Origin: Ruegeria sp. HKCCD7303
GTDB taxonomy: Bacteria; Pseudomonadota; Alphaproteobacteria; Rhodobacterales; Rhodobacteraceae
NCBI RefSeq assembly: GCF_013111185.1
Contig: NZ_WVRE01000010.1
Span: forward strand, 62,001-126,000
Direction: 5' to 3'
DNA: 64,000 nt
Part shown: piece after piece, positions 7,920 through 17,158 of the stretch
Position numbering within the stretch: position 1 is the first letter of the stretch
Layout of the letters: each line of letters begins with the position of its first letter
Made by a program: the position numbers and the translations under genes
Notes under the pieces: model-generated
The model's input: only the letters and a program-made list of their open reading frames with translations
Database searches by the model: none
What the model was told of the DNA's origin: nothing

Positions 7920-8690
7920 TCACTCCCGCCCGGCCTCGTGTTGCAATCTTTGCTGCGCAATGGCTTCGTTCTGGTCGGACTTTCTTTGATCCGCCATGCA
8001 ACGCTCCACAAAATCCAGATGCTGTTCGATCGCGGTGCGAGCAGCCGAAGGATTTCGCGCTTGTAACGCTTCGTTTATGGTCCGGTGCTGGTCCAAAATC
8101 GCCTCGCGCGTGGCCCGCTGTTGGAACATCGTCTGACGGTTATAAAACACGCCTTGTACCAACAGATCGTACATCGAACGCATCATGTGAAGCATGATGA
8201 CATTGTGACTGGCTTCGATGATGGCCATGTGGAATTCGGCATCCAATCGCGCCTCATCATCCGCTGCGTTCCGGTCATGGGCCGCCTGCATCTTGTCAAA
8301 GACCGCCTGAACCACTTTCAGGTCGCTGTCAGAGCCTTGCCGTGCGGCCCTTTCAGCTGCCAACCCTTCCATGTCGCGGCGAAAGGACAGATAGTCAAAG
8401 ACCGCTTCGTCATGGCTGCCAAACAATCGGATCAGGGCCGGAGCAAAAGCCGACCCGAGAACATCGGCCACATATATACCGGACCCGGCCTTGGCGGTCA
8501 GCAATCCCTGCGCCTGAAGCTCTGAAATCGCATCGCGCAGGGACGGGCGTGACACGCCCATCCGCTCGGCCAGATCGCGTTCCGGGGGCAAACGTTCGCC
8601 GGGGCGCAGGATGCCACGCAAGATCAGAAGCTCGATCTGGCGAACAACAGCAAGCGACAGTTTTTCGGTTTCGACTTTGTGAAAGGGCAT
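7920..8690 (-). CDS. GntR family regulator, FadR subfamily (FCD domain)
   Basis: 256 residues. Residues about 8-75 are the GntR winged helix (RPGERLPPERDLAERMGVSR), followed by an all-helical FCD ligand domain with the metal-type histidines (EFHMAIIEASHN and a later HRTINEAL). I start at the ATG at 8690 (MPFHKVETEKL), which has GGAG eight bases upstream; an upstream extension to 8732 would run through the operator. It is divergent from the aminotransferase gene, and a perfect palindrome lies 14 bp before its start, so it very likely represses itself and that gene. Ligand unknown, perhaps an amino or keto acid. Confidence 0.9.
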   Translation of the reverse strand: MPFHKVETEKLSLAVVRQIELLILRGILRPGERLPPERDLAERMGVSRPSLRDAISELQAQGLLTAKAGSGIYVADVLGSAFAPALIRLFGSHDEAVFDYLSFRRDMEGLAAERAARQGSDSDLKVVQAVFDKMQAAHDRNAADDEARLDAEFHMAIIEASHNVIMLHMMRSMYDLLVQGVFYNRQTMFQQRATREAILDQHRTINEALQARNPSAARTAIEQHLDFVERCMADQRKSDQNEAIAQQRLQHEAGRE

Positions 8691-8704
8691 CAGAGCTCCA
8701 GAAT

Positions 8705-8723
8705 TGGTCAAGTCATTTGACCA
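8705..8723. promoter_or_regulatory. Operator for the FadR-type GntR regulator
   Basis: TGGTCAA-gtcat-TTGACCA is a perfect 7-bp inverted repeat carrying the TGGT/ACCA ends typical of FadR-subfamily operators. It lies between the divergent gntR and aminotransferase genes. A looser copy, AAGGTCA-gtattat-TGACTTT, lies at about 8772-8792, nearer the aminotransferase. Confidence 0.7.
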
Positions 8724-8839
8724 CGAGCGCATGACGCGTTCAAGGATGCCCGTTCAAATCGCTTGAAATAAAAGGTCAGTATTATTGACTTTAAAATAAG
8801 CCACCATAGGCTGCCCGGAATTGAGATCGGAGGAGCCTC

Positions 8840-10033
8840 ATGTCCAAAAACCCATTGTTTGCCACCCGGGCTTCCCGGATGAAGGCATCAGAAATCCGAG
8901 AGCTGCTGAAACTGCTCGACCAACCAGGGATCATTTCGTTTGCGGGCGGCATTCCTGATCCTGCCTTGTTTCCAGCCGACGCGTTTTCACAGGCGTTTCA
9001 AGCAGCACTGGGACCACAGACGCAGGCGCAGGCGCTGCAATACTCGGTCAGCGAAGGCTATGTCCCGCTGCGCGAATGGCTGGTGCAGCATATGCGCGAG
9101 ATTGGAGTGACGTGTGACATCGACAACATCCTGATCACGTCAGGGTCGCAGCAGGCGCTGGACTACCTGGGCAAGTTGTTTCTGTCCCCCGGTGACACGG
9201 CCCTGGTTGGATGGCCCACCTATCTGGGCGCGCTTGCTGCGTTCAATGCGTATGAACCCCGGTTTGATCGGTTGAACGGCAACAGCGGGGCCGCGGAACA
9301 CAAAGCCGCCGCAGGGGACGGGGCTGTGAAATTCGCGTATCTTTCGGCGGATTTTGCCAATCCAACGGGCGAAACTCTGGATCGGCAAGGCAGAGAAGCG
9401 TTGTTGGACCTGGCAGAAGAGTTGGATTGCGCCATAATCGAAGACGGGGCCTATCAGGCGTTGCGCTATGACGGGGATCCGATCCCACCGATCCTGTCTT
9501 TAGAGCTGGCTCGGAAAGGGTCTATCGAAAACTGTCGGACAATCTATTGCGGCAGTTTCTCAAAAACCCTGTCGCCGGGGCTGCGCATGGGCTGGGTCGT
9601 GGCGCCCAAACCGACCATATCTCAGTTGGTTTTGTTGAAGCAGGCGGCGGACCTGCATTCGGCGACCATAAACCAAATGGCCGTTCATGACGTGGCGCAA
9701 GCGTGTTTTGACAGCCATATTCCCCAAGTGCGTGCGGTTTATCAAAACCGTCGCGATGTGATGCTGGACGCGTTGGAACAGCATATGCCCGACGGGGTCG
9801 AGTGGACCCGGCCCGAGGGCGGTATGTTCATCTGGGTCACGCTGCCTGCAGGGGTCAGTGGGTCTGAATTGCTGGCGCGTGCGTCGGACACGGTGAAAGT
9901 GGCCTTTGTGCCGGGTCAGGCATTCTTCCCGGATGGCAGCGGCGCAAATACCATTCGCCTGAGTTTTTCAAATTCTGACGAGGCAGCAATCCGCGAAGGT
10001 ATTCGTCGGTTGGGTGAAGTACTGCGGGCCTGA
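8840..10033 (+). CDS. PLP-dependent class I/II aminotransferase (MocR/LysN-like)
   Basis: 397 residues, fold type I. The PLP-binding lysine is in GSFSKTLSPGLRMGW (about residues 237-251); the cofactor-stacking region is TSGSQQALDYLGK and a substrate arginine is expected in NTIRLSFSN near the C-terminus. The N-terminus (MKASEIRELLKLL...ISFAGGIPDP) is that of the 2-aminoadipate/aromatic aminotransferase group related to MocR C-domains. Preceded by GGAGG. Expression is probably set by the divergent GntR protein through the palindrome at 8705. The amino donor cannot be read from sequence. Confidence 0.9.
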   Translation: MSKNPLFATRASRMKASEIRELLKLLDQPGIISFAGGIPDPALFPADAFSQAFQAALGPQTQAQALQYSVSEGYVPLREWLVQHMREIGVTCDIDNILITSGSQQALDYLGKLFLSPGDTALVGWPTYLGALAAFNAYEPRFDRLNGNSGAAEHKAAAGDGAVKFAYLSADFANPTGETLDRQGREALLDLAEELDCAIIEDGAYQALRYDGDPIPPILSLELARKGSIENCRTIYCGSFSKTLSPGLRMGWVVAPKPTISQLVLLKQAADLHSATINQMAVHDVAQACFDSHIPQVRAVYQNRRDVMLDALEQHMPDGVEWTRPEGGMFIWVTLPAGVSGSELLARASDTVKVAFVPGQAFFPDGSGANTIRLSFSNSDEAAIREGIRRLGEVLRA

Positions 10034-10059
10034 TACGTAGAAAGGATCTGTTAACCAAA

Positions 10060-10485
10060 ATGCTGCAACTCTGCGGCATGATCCGGTGTCTTGCCCCTTT
10101 GTTGTTGGCCGCCTGTGCGGTCGGAACCCCTCATTTCCGCGAGGTGCCTGCCACACGCGTTGCGGTGAATGGCAGCGTGTTCGACGTGCGCGTGCGCGGT
10201 GAACTAGCCGAAGCGGTCAGGGTCAACGCGCAATACGCACCCCGCCTGGGTCCGGTCCGAGACCGGGCCGCCCTTGCGATGGCTCAGGTTTCGGGTTGTC
10301 CGATTCTGGATGTGCTGGGCGATGCGGCGGTAACGGTTGGTGTTTTGGGCTGTGATCGAGACGCGGGCGAGCGGTTGCTGCTAACCGCTGTTTCTACGCC
10401 CAACTATGAGTGCATCGACTATGGCATCTACGAAAACGTTGGGGATGACTACGGCTATCAGGTCTTTGAGTGCACCCCATATTGA
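10060..10485 (+). CDS. Small secreted lipoprotein, unknown function
   Basis: 141 residues, or 135 from the ATG at 10078 (MIRCLAPLLLAAC). The leader ends in a lipobox-like LLAAC, so a lipid-anchored envelope protein is likely. The mature part is about 115 residues with four cysteines (GCPILD, GCDRD, YECIDYG, FECTPY) that could form two disulfides in the periplasm. It follows the aminotransferase by 26 bp on the same strand but has no obvious link to it. I do not recognise the family. Confidence 0.65.
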   Translation: MLQLCGMIRCLAPLLLAACAVGTPHFREVPATRVAVNGSVFDVRVRGELAEAVRVNAQYAPRLGPVRDRAALAMAQVSGCPILDVLGDAAVTVGVLGCDRDAGERLLLTAVSTPNYECIDYGIYENVGDDYGYQVFECTPY

Positions 10486-10625
10486 TATACGCGTGTTTTT
10501 GGGTATTTCGGCAAGATATTGTGGATAACTCAAAATGATATCCCATATCCTGCGCAACTCCGTTGACTCGGACCCTATCCCTTGCGCAGACTTTCAACTC
10601 ATAGGAATCACGGGACACGCTGCCA

Positions 10626-13600
10626 TTGCGTTTCAGCAAGCTCAAACTGACCGGCTTCAAAAGCTTTGTTGATCCAACCGATCTGATCATCGCAGACGGG
10701 TTGACCGGTGTGGTGGGGCCAAATGGCTGTGGCAAGTCCAATCTTCTGGAAGCCTTGCGTTGGGTGATGGGTGAAAACCGGCCCAAATCCATGCGTGGTG
10801 GCGCGATGGAAGACGTGATCTTCGCGGGTGCGGCTACGCGCCCTGCACGCAATTTTGCCGAGGTCGTCCTGACCATGGACAACTCGGAACGCCTCGCGCC
10901 ATCCGGGTTCAACGACAGCGATCAGTTGGAGATCGTACGGCGCATCACCCGCGATGTTGGCAGCGCTTACAAGACCAACGGCAAGGATGTGCGCGCGCGC
11001 GATGTACAGATGCTGTTCGCCGATGCCTCGACCGGGGCGCATTCGCCTGCGCTGGTCGGGCAGAACCGCATCGCCGAGTTGATCAACGCCAAACCCCGCG
11101 CGCGCCGCCGCATTCTGGAAGAAGCCGCTGGGATCTCGGGCCTGTATCAGCGTCGGCACGAAGCCGAATTGAAGCTGAAGGGCACCGAGGCGAACCTGAC
11201 CCGCGTGGATGACGTTCTGGAGCAGCTTGGTGGGCAATTGGCTCAACTGGCGCGCCAGGCCCGCCAAGCTGCACGATACCGCGAGATTGGCGAGCTACTG
11301 CGTCAGGCCGAAGGGATGCTGCTCTATCGGCGCTGGAAAGAGGCCGATATGGCCCGCCAGCAGGCTGAAGAAAAGCTGCGTGAACGTATCGCCGAAGCCT
11401 CTCGTGCCGAAGCTGAGGCGCGCGCCGCCGCTGCAAAACGGGCTGAAATCGAGGAAACTTTGCCGCCTTTGCGGGAAGAAGAGGCCATTGCTGCGGCTGT
11501 CTTGCAACGCCAGCAGGTGCAGCGCGATCAGCTTGCGGATCAGGAAACTCGCGCGCGGCAAACCATTGAGACACTGACCAACCGTATCCAGCAGCTTGGC
11601 AATGATATTGAACGAGAAACCGGTCTGAACCGCGACGCGGGGCAGATGATCGAGCGCCTTGAATGGGAAGCGCGCGAGCTGGCGAAAGCAGCCGAGGGTC
11701 ATGACGAGAAAGTGGCCGATGCGGCAGAAATCGCACGCGAAGCAGCCTCGATTCTGCAGGACCGTGAAGACCACCTGTCGCAACAGACCGAAGATATGGC
11801 TCGCCTTGTTGCACGGCATCAATCGGCACAGCGATTGGTGGAAGACAGTCGCAAGACATTGGCCCGGTCCGAGGGCGAAGAAGAGAAAGCCCGACAGGCT
11901 GTGGATGAGGCCAAGACAGCCCTGACCCGCGCCAGCGAAGCGTTCGAAGCAGCCCTTGAGGGCGAAGAGGAAGCCCGAGAAGCAGCGGAAGCCGCAGAAG
12001 AGGCGCTGGCTGCTGCAGATGAGCTGCGCAACGAAACGCAAGCCCGCGAGGCCGAAGCACGCGCACAGCGTTCTGAGGCCGAAGGTGAGCTTGGTGCGAT
12101 CCGGGCCGAAACCACGGCGCTGGCCAAGCTGGTGGAACGCGACACGGCCGAGGGCGGTCAGGTGCTGGATTTGTTGCGCGTCGAGCCGGGCTTTGAAAAG
12201 GCTCTGGGCGCGGCGTTGGCCGATGATCTGCGCGCGCCGCTGGTCGACGGCGATGGCCCCTCTGGCTGGGTGCAGGTGGCGGGCTATGACGGGGATCAGC
12301 CTTTGCCGGATGGGGTTGAACCGCTGGCGCTGCATGTCTCCGGCCCGGATCGTCTCAGCCGTCGGATTGCGCAGATCGGTCTCGTGGATGCCGATCAAGG
12401 CGCACGCTTGCAGGCGTCTTTGAAACCGGGGCAGCGGCTTGTATCCCGCTCAGGCGACCTGTGGCGTTGGGATGGGTTCCGGGCGTGGGCCGAGGATGCC
12501 CCAAGCGCGGCAGCGCTACGGTTAGAGCAGCTCAACAAGCTGGAAGCGTTGAAACAGGAACTTGCCCGCACCGAGGCGCAGGCAGAAGGTGCGCGCGCCG
12601 CGCATGAGGCGCTGTCGCGGCAATTGGCGGATGTGACTGAGGCCGACCGCCGTGCGCGAGAAGCCCGCCGTGCTGCGGATCAGCGCATGGCCGAAACTGC
12701 GCGCTTGCTCAGCCGCGCCGAAGCGGATCGTAATCTGGCGCAGGGCAAGCTGGAGACTTTGACCCTTGCCGTAGATCGCCACAAGGAGGACGCTATGGCG
12801 GCCCGCGCGCAACTGCGCGAAGCCGAGGGCGCATTGAATGGCTTGGGCGATCTCGACAGTGCACGTGCCGAGGTCGAAGACATCAAACAAACTGTCGAGG
12901 CGGCGCGGATCACGATGCTGACCCACCGTTCGACCCATGATGAGCTGCGTCGTGAGGGGGACGCACGCACCCGCCGCTCGCAAGAGGTCACTAAGGATCT
13001 CAGCGGGTGGCGGCACCGATTGGAAACCGCTGAAAAGCGGATTTCGGAATTGGCTGAGCGCAAGGAAAGTTCGGAAGAGGAACTGACCGAGGCCATGGCC
13101 GCCCCGGCAGAAATCGCCGAAGCGCGGGAAGAGCTGAACGAATTGATCGAAGCTGCCGAAGCGCGCCGGGCAGAGGCTGCGGACAAGCTGGCCGAGGCTG
13201 AGGCCCAGCAGCGTGAGGTTGTTCTGGCAGAACGTGAAGCGGAACGCCTGGCGTCGGAAGCGCGCGAAAGCCGCGCGGCGGCTGAGGCGCGCTGTGATGC
13301 GGCAAAGGAAAGTGTGGTCGCTGCGGCAGAACGGATCGCTGAGGATCAACAACTGACCCCGAACCAGTTGCTGAACCAGTTGGATGTGAACCCCGACCAG
13401 ATGCCTGCGGCGGATGTTCTGGAATCTGAGGTGAACCGCCACAAGCGTCAACGCGACGCCATGGGTGCGGTGAACCTGCGGGCGGAAGAAGACAGCAAAG
13501 AAGTTCAGGAAGAGTTCGACACGCTCAGTAGCGAAAAGGCCGATTTGGAAGAGGCGATCAAGGCCCTGCGCAGCGGTATCGCAAGCCTCAACCGCGAAGG

Positions 13601-14081
13601 GCGCGAACGTCTGCTGACCGCGTTTGAACAGGTGAACTCGAACTTCGCGATGCTTTTCAAGCACCTGTTTGGGGGTGGCGAGGCCAACTTGGTCATGGTT
13701 GAAAGCGACGATCCGCTCGATGCGGGGCTTGAGATCATGTGCCAGCCGCCGGGCAAGAAACTGTCGACGCTCAGCCTGTTGTCGGGCGGGGAACAAACCC
13801 TTACTGCGACCGCGCTGATTTTTGGTGTCTTCCTCGCCAATCCCGCACCAATCTGTGTGTTGGACGAGGTCGACGCGCCGCTGGACGACGCCAACGTCAC
13901 GCGCTTTTGCGACTTGCTGGACGAGATGTGTCGCCAAACCGACACACGCTTTCTGATCATCACCCACCACGCAGTGACAATGGCACGGATGGACCGATTG
14001 TTCGGCGTCACGATGCAGGAACAAGGCGTGAGCCAGCTGGTCTCGGTTGATCTGAAAAAGGCCGAACAGATGGTCGCGTGA
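10626..14081 (+). CDS. smc: Chromosome partition protein SMC
   Basis: 1151 residues from a TTG start (FSKLKLTGFKSFVDP is the conserved N-terminus and no ATG is available). Walker A is GPNGCGKS at residues 31-38; a long alanine/glutamate coiled coil leads to a hinge at about 510-640, the coil returns, and the C-terminal head has the signature LLSGGEQTLTATAL (about 1050) and Walker B ICVLDEVDAPLDD (about 1076-1088). SMC is the ATPase of bacterial condensin, working with ScpA and ScpB on DNA. The genes before and after are small secreted proteins and not scpAB. Confidence 0.97.
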   Translation: MRFSKLKLTGFKSFVDPTDLIIADGLTGVVGPNGCGKSNLLEALRWVMGENRPKSMRGGAMEDVIFAGAATRPARNFAEVVLTMDNSERLAPSGFNDSDQLEIVRRITRDVGSAYKTNGKDVRARDVQMLFADASTGAHSPALVGQNRIAELINAKPRARRRILEEAAGISGLYQRRHEAELKLKGTEANLTRVDDVLEQLGGQLAQLARQARQAARYREIGELLRQAEGMLLYRRWKEADMARQQAEEKLRERIAEASRAEAEARAAAAKRAEIEETLPPLREEEAIAAAVLQRQQVQRDQLADQETRARQTIETLTNRIQQLGNDIERETGLNRDAGQMIERLEWEARELAKAAEGHDEKVADAAEIAREAASILQDREDHLSQQTEDMARLVARHQSAQRLVEDSRKTLARSEGEEEKARQAVDEAKTALTRASEAFEAALEGEEEAREAAEAAEEALAAADELRNETQAREAEARAQRSEAEGELGAIRAETTALAKLVERDTAEGGQVLDLLRVEPGFEKALGAALADDLRAPLVDGDGPSGWVQVAGYDGDQPLPDGVEPLALHVSGPDRLSRRIAQIGLVDADQGARLQASLKPGQRLVSRSGDLWRWDGFRAWAEDAPSAAALRLEQLNKLEALKQELARTEAQAEGARAAHEALSRQLADVTEADRRAREARRAADQRMAETARLLSRAEADRNLAQGKLETLTLAVDRHKEDAMAARAQLREAEGALNGLGDLDSARAEVEDIKQTVEAARITMLTHRSTHDELRREGDARTRRSQEVTKDLSGWRHRLETAEKRISELAERKESSEEELTEAMAAPAEIAEAREELNELIEAAEARRAEAADKLAEAEAQQREVVLAEREAERLASEARESRAAAEARCDAAKESVVAAAERIAEDQQLTPNQLLNQLDVNPDQMPAADVLESEVNRHKRQRDAMGAVNLRAEEDSKEVQEEFDTLSSEKADLEEAIKALRSGIASLNREGRERLLTAFEQVNSNFAMLFKHLFGGGEANLVMVESDDPLDAGLEIMCQPPGKKLSTLSLLSGGEQTLTATALIFGVFLANPAPICVLDEVDAPLDDANVTRFCDLLDEMCRQTDTRFLIITHHAVTMARMDRLFGVTMQEQGVSQLVSVDLKKAEQMVA

Positions 14082-14134
14082 CCGTTCACTGCAAGTTTAC
14101 AACGTTTGCGTTCGGATCGCGCTAGCTTGGGCGC

Positions 14135-14485
14135 ATGACACGATTTCTGATCCCCGCCCTGTTCGTAGCAAGCTTTGCTTATGCTGCAGACTGGCCTTTA
14201 AAGTCCGGGGACACTCCTCTGACATCAGCAGAGCTTGACGCTTTGGCAGGCCAAACGATCACCTTCTACGATGATGGTCAGGCCAAATTCTCGGCTGGTG
14301 GGGCTTATTCCTATACCTATGCCAGCGGAGACTCGGCTTTTGGCACCTATTCCATCTCCGAGGACGGCAGCGTTTGTATCGCCTATCGCAACGGGTTCAG
14401 CCGGTGTGATCTTTATGTACGAAGCGGTGAACGGCTGATTCTGATTGATCAGAAAGGAGACCGCTATCCCGTCCGGCCTGATTAA
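14135..14485 (+). CDS. Small secreted protein, unknown function
   Basis: 116 residues. Residues 1-18 form a signal peptide (MTRFLIPALFVASFAYA) with cleavage expected after AYA. The mature chain is about 98 residues, rich in glycine, serine and tyrosine, with two cysteines (VCIAYRNGFSRC) that could form a disulfide. A run of short beta strands (TITFYDDGQAKF, AYSYTYASGDSAFGTYSI) suggests a small beta-barrel or sandwich. It lies 54 bp after smc on the same strand. I do not recognise the family. Confidence 0.7.
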   Translation: MTRFLIPALFVASFAYAADWPLKSGDTPLTSAELDALAGQTITFYDDGQAKFSAGGAYSYTYASGDSAFGTYSISEDGSVCIAYRNGFSRCDLYVRSGERLILIDQKGDRYPVRPD

Positions 14486-14609
14486 TGCTTTTCGAAATTG
14501 AGGCGCTCGACCTGAGCGCAAAGCTGGTGCTCTCTTCATTTTGGTAGGAAACCTTGCCAGACTGAACGGAGGACCATGCCAGTCTATGGCTTAGGAAGGG
14601 ATTGAACCT

Positions 14610-15047
14610 GTGGCAGAAGACACCGACGACCGGCTCGCTTTAGGAAAGCAACGCGGCTCACATGGTCGTCAGCAGGACGAAGGTGTTCTGGTCATTCGAA
14701 CGATTGCAATGCCCGCGGATACCAACCCGGCTGGTGATATTTTCGGCGGGTGGCTGATGTCACAAATGGATCTGGCGGCGGGTAATATGGCGGCGCGTGT
14801 GGCGCAAGGACGCGCCGCGACCGTTTCCGTTGAGGCCATGCAATTCTTGCAACCGGTCAAAGTTGGGGACGAAGTGACACTGTATGCGGCGCTGACGCAT
14901 GTCGGGCGCACATCCATTCGTGTTCACGTGGATGTCTGGGCACGCCCGAGGCAATCGCAGAATGGAAAAAAGGTTACGGAAGCCGAGTTCGTGTTCGTCG
15001 CTTTGGACGAAAACGGTGCGCCGCGCCCAGTGTTCGACGACGGTTAA
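14610..15047 (+). CDS. Acyl-CoA thioesterase, YciA-like hotdog fold
   Basis: 145 residues from a GTG start. The segment MPADTNPAGDIFGGWLMSQMD (about residues 34-54) holds the catalytic Asn-Asp pattern of the YciA/acyl-CoA hydrolase family, and SVEAMQFLQPVKVGDEV is the central hotdog helix and strand. Such enzymes hydrolyse acyl-CoA thioesters in the cytosol, often as homohexamers. Residues 1-27 are polar and variable. It ends 15 bp before the convergent lytic transglycosylase gene. Chain-length preference unknown. Confidence 0.88.
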   Translation: MAEDTDDRLALGKQRGSHGRQQDEGVLVIRTIAMPADTNPAGDIFGGWLMSQMDLAAGNMAARVAQGRAATVSVEAMQFLQPVKVGDEVTLYAALTHVGRTSIRVHVDVWARPRQSQNGKKVTEAEFVFVALDENGAPRPVFDDG

Positions 15048-15062
15048 GCGCGGCGTGCCAAG

Positions 15063-16223
15063 TCAAAGCCGGTTCAGCAAGTCGACCGTTGGCCAGGCAT
15101 CCGCAGGCAGGCCCAAGCGGGCCTGTTCGGACTGCACCGCGGCACGTGTACCGGCCCCAAGAATCCCGTCGATCTTGCCCACGTCATACCCTTTGGCTTG
15201 CAGTTTGGTTTGCAATTGCTTCATCTGCGCGCCATTCAAACCTTGCGCCGGGTTGCCTGCATCATAGATTTGTGCCCCTTCCAGCCGTGTACCAAAATAA
15301 GCGGCGGTCAGAACGTAGACAAAGCTTTGGTTCCATTCGAAATAGACGTCGAAATTCGGATAGGCCAAAAAGGCCGGACCATTGCGTCCTTGCGGCAGGA
15401 TCAGCGAGGCAGGCAAGTTGGCCAACGACCCGCTGCGCGCCTGCACGCCCATGGCTTGCCAGTCGGCCACCGAACGCGGTTTGCCGGGGCCGGACAGGGA
15501 CCAGTCCATCTGTGCGGGCACCGTGACCTCTTGCAGCCAAGGCTCGCCTGCGCGCCAGCCCAGATGCGACAGCATTTTGCCCCCGGACATCAGCGCATCA
15601 GCGGCAGAGGTTTTCAGGCGGACATGCCCGTCGCCATCACCGTCGACGCCGTTTTCCAAAATGTCGCGCGGCAGCATCTGGACCATGCCAATCTCTCCGG
15701 CCCATGCGCCTGTTGTTCGGGCCGGGTCGAAATCGCCGTTCTGATACAGTTCGATGGCGGCGAAGATTTGTGGGCGGAAGAGTTCTGGCCGGCGACAATC
15801 ATGCGCCAAAGTCACCAGCGCGTTGCGGGTGTTGAAGTCGCCCTGGAATGACCCATAGTCGGTCTCGAACGCCCAGAATGCCAGCAGCACGCCGCGAGAG
15901 ATGCCGTATTCACGCTCGATCCGATCAAAGACCGCATCATATTTGCGCGACATGGCCTGCCCGCGCTCTATCCGGTTGGCTGAAATCAGACGGCGCGAAA
16001 ACTCGATGAACGGTTTCTGAAACACCCCTTGCGCCCTGTCGGCCCTGAGTACGGCATTGTCTTGCTGCACCCCTTTGAAAAACGCGTTCACGGTGGATTT
16101 GTCAAAGCCTTGTTGTACCGCTTCGGTCTTCAGCCCTTTGACAAAGGAATTGAACCCACCCCCACATTGGGCAAAGGCAGGAGAGGCAAACAACGCGGCT
16201 GCAATCAGCCCAGAGAGTAAACG
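15063..16223 (-). CDS. Lytic murein transglycosylase (MltB family) with peptidoglycan-binding domain
   Basis: 386 residues from the ATG at 16223. The signal peptide MRLLSGLIAAALFASPAFA is followed by an MltB-type SLT domain; the catalytic glutamate is in AFWAFETDYGSFQGDF. The C-terminal about 60 residues (LQTKLQAKGYDVGKIDG) are a PG_binding_1 domain. The enzyme cleaves glycan strands in the periplasm to give anhydromuropeptides. No lipobox is visible, so it is probably soluble. The open frame continues upstream to 16316, but that part has no signal-like start. It follows cobD by 15 bp. Confidence 0.92.
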   Translation of the reverse strand, partial: RLLSGLIAAALFASPAFAQCGGGFNSFVKGLKTEAVQQGFDKSTVNAFFKGVQQDNAVLRADRAQGVFQKPFIEFSRRLISANRIERGQAMSRKYDAVFDRIEREYGISRGVLLAFWAFETDYGSFQGDFNTRNALVTLAHDCRRPELFRPQIFAAIELYQNGDFDPARTTGAWAGEIGMVQMLPRDILENGVDGDGDGHVRLKTSAADALMSGGKMLSHLGWRAGEPWLQEVTVPAQMDWSLSGPGKPRSVADWQAMGVQARSGSLANLPASLILPQGRNGPAFLAYPNFDVYFEWNQSFVYVLTAAYFGTRLEGAQIYDAGNPAQGLNGAQMKQLQTKLQAKGYDVGKIDGILGAGTRAAVQSEQARLGLPADAWPTVDLLNRL

Positions 16224-16237
16224 CATGAAGAGACCCG

Positions 16238-17158
16238 TCAGAAAATCAGATTGACCCCAACCCACACCGACACGAGCCCAAGCGCAAGCCCCCAAACGCT
16301 CCACAACATGTGACATGCGCGGAAAACCTCCGCCGCCCCGATCTCGCGCGGCGCGTCGCCATTGACCCAGGCCAGGTCCCGCAGCTTTCCATCATAGCTG
16401 CGTGGCCCTGCCAGGGCGACGTTCAGCGCGCGAGCCATCGCGGCCTCGGGCCAGCCTGCATTGGGCGAGATATGGCGGCGCGCATCCCCCACAATTTCGC
16501 GCCAGCGCGACCGCTGCCCCGAGAGCGCCACGATCAGCACACAGGTCAGGCGGGCAGGGATCAGGTTTAGCAGGTCATCGAACCGGGCCGAGGCCCATCC
16601 AAACTCGCTGTACTTTTCATTGCGATAACCGATCATGCTGTCGGCGGTATTCACGGCCTTGTAAATCAGTAACCCCGGCAACCCTGCGACAAGAAACCAG
16701 AAAGCAGGCGCAATGACCCCGTCGCTAAGGTTTTCCGCCGCGCTTTCGATGGCCGAACGCGCCACCTGCGCCTCGGTCATGTCCCGCGTATCGCGTGAGA
16801 CGATCATGGCCACCTGTGCCCGCCCCTCGTCCACTGAGGTCAGCAGACCGTCGCCCACTGCTCGCACATGTTCAACCAGCGATTTCTGTGCCAGCAGGAT
16901 CGTGCAAAGCAGGATCTCGGCCACAGGCCCCAGCATGGACATTGCCCATCCAAGTCCACATGCACCGCCGACCAGTACGGCAAGCACGCCCGCACCTTTC
17001 AATCGTCGTGATGCCCCGTGGTTTAAGCGATTATCCAGCCAGGCAATCAAATTTCCGATCATCACTGCCGGGTGTTTGACGCGCGACCATAGCCAGTCGG
17101 GCTCTCCCAGCGCTGCGTCCAGACACATGGCACAGACCAGCATCAGGCCAAGGCTCAC
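16238..17158 (-). CDS. cobD: Adenosylcobinamide-phosphate synthase CobD/CbiB
   Basis: 306 residues with several membrane helices. The N-terminal [13 protein letters not shown]...[14 protein letters not shown] is the family signature, and [20 protein letters not shown] lies mid-protein. It attaches the aminopropanol (or its phosphate) arm to adenosylcobyric acid in B12 synthesis. I chose the GTG at 17158 because it overlaps the cobC stop as GTGA, which implies translational coupling. A cobC-cobD pair with no other cob genes nearby. Confidence 0.93.
   Translation of the reverse strand: MSLGLMLVCAMCLDAALGEPDWLWSRVKHPAVMIGNLIAWLDNRLNHGASRRLKGAGVLAVLVGGACGLGWAMSMLGPVAEILLCTILLAQKSLVEHVRAVGDGLLTSVDEGRAQVAMIVSRDTRDMTEAQVARSAIESAAENLSDGVIAPAFWFLVAGLPGLLIYKAVNTADSMIGYRNEKYSEFGWASARFDDLLNLIPARLTCVLIVALSGQRSRWREIVGDARRHISPNAGWPEAAMARALNVALAGPRSYDGKLRDLAWVNGDAPREIGAAEVFRACHMLWSVWGLALGLVSVWVGVNLIF

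Noticed and set aside
11295-12398. Long minus-strand frames across smc
   Set aside because: Coiled-coil codon bias gives long antisense frames; no motif or ribosome site supports them.
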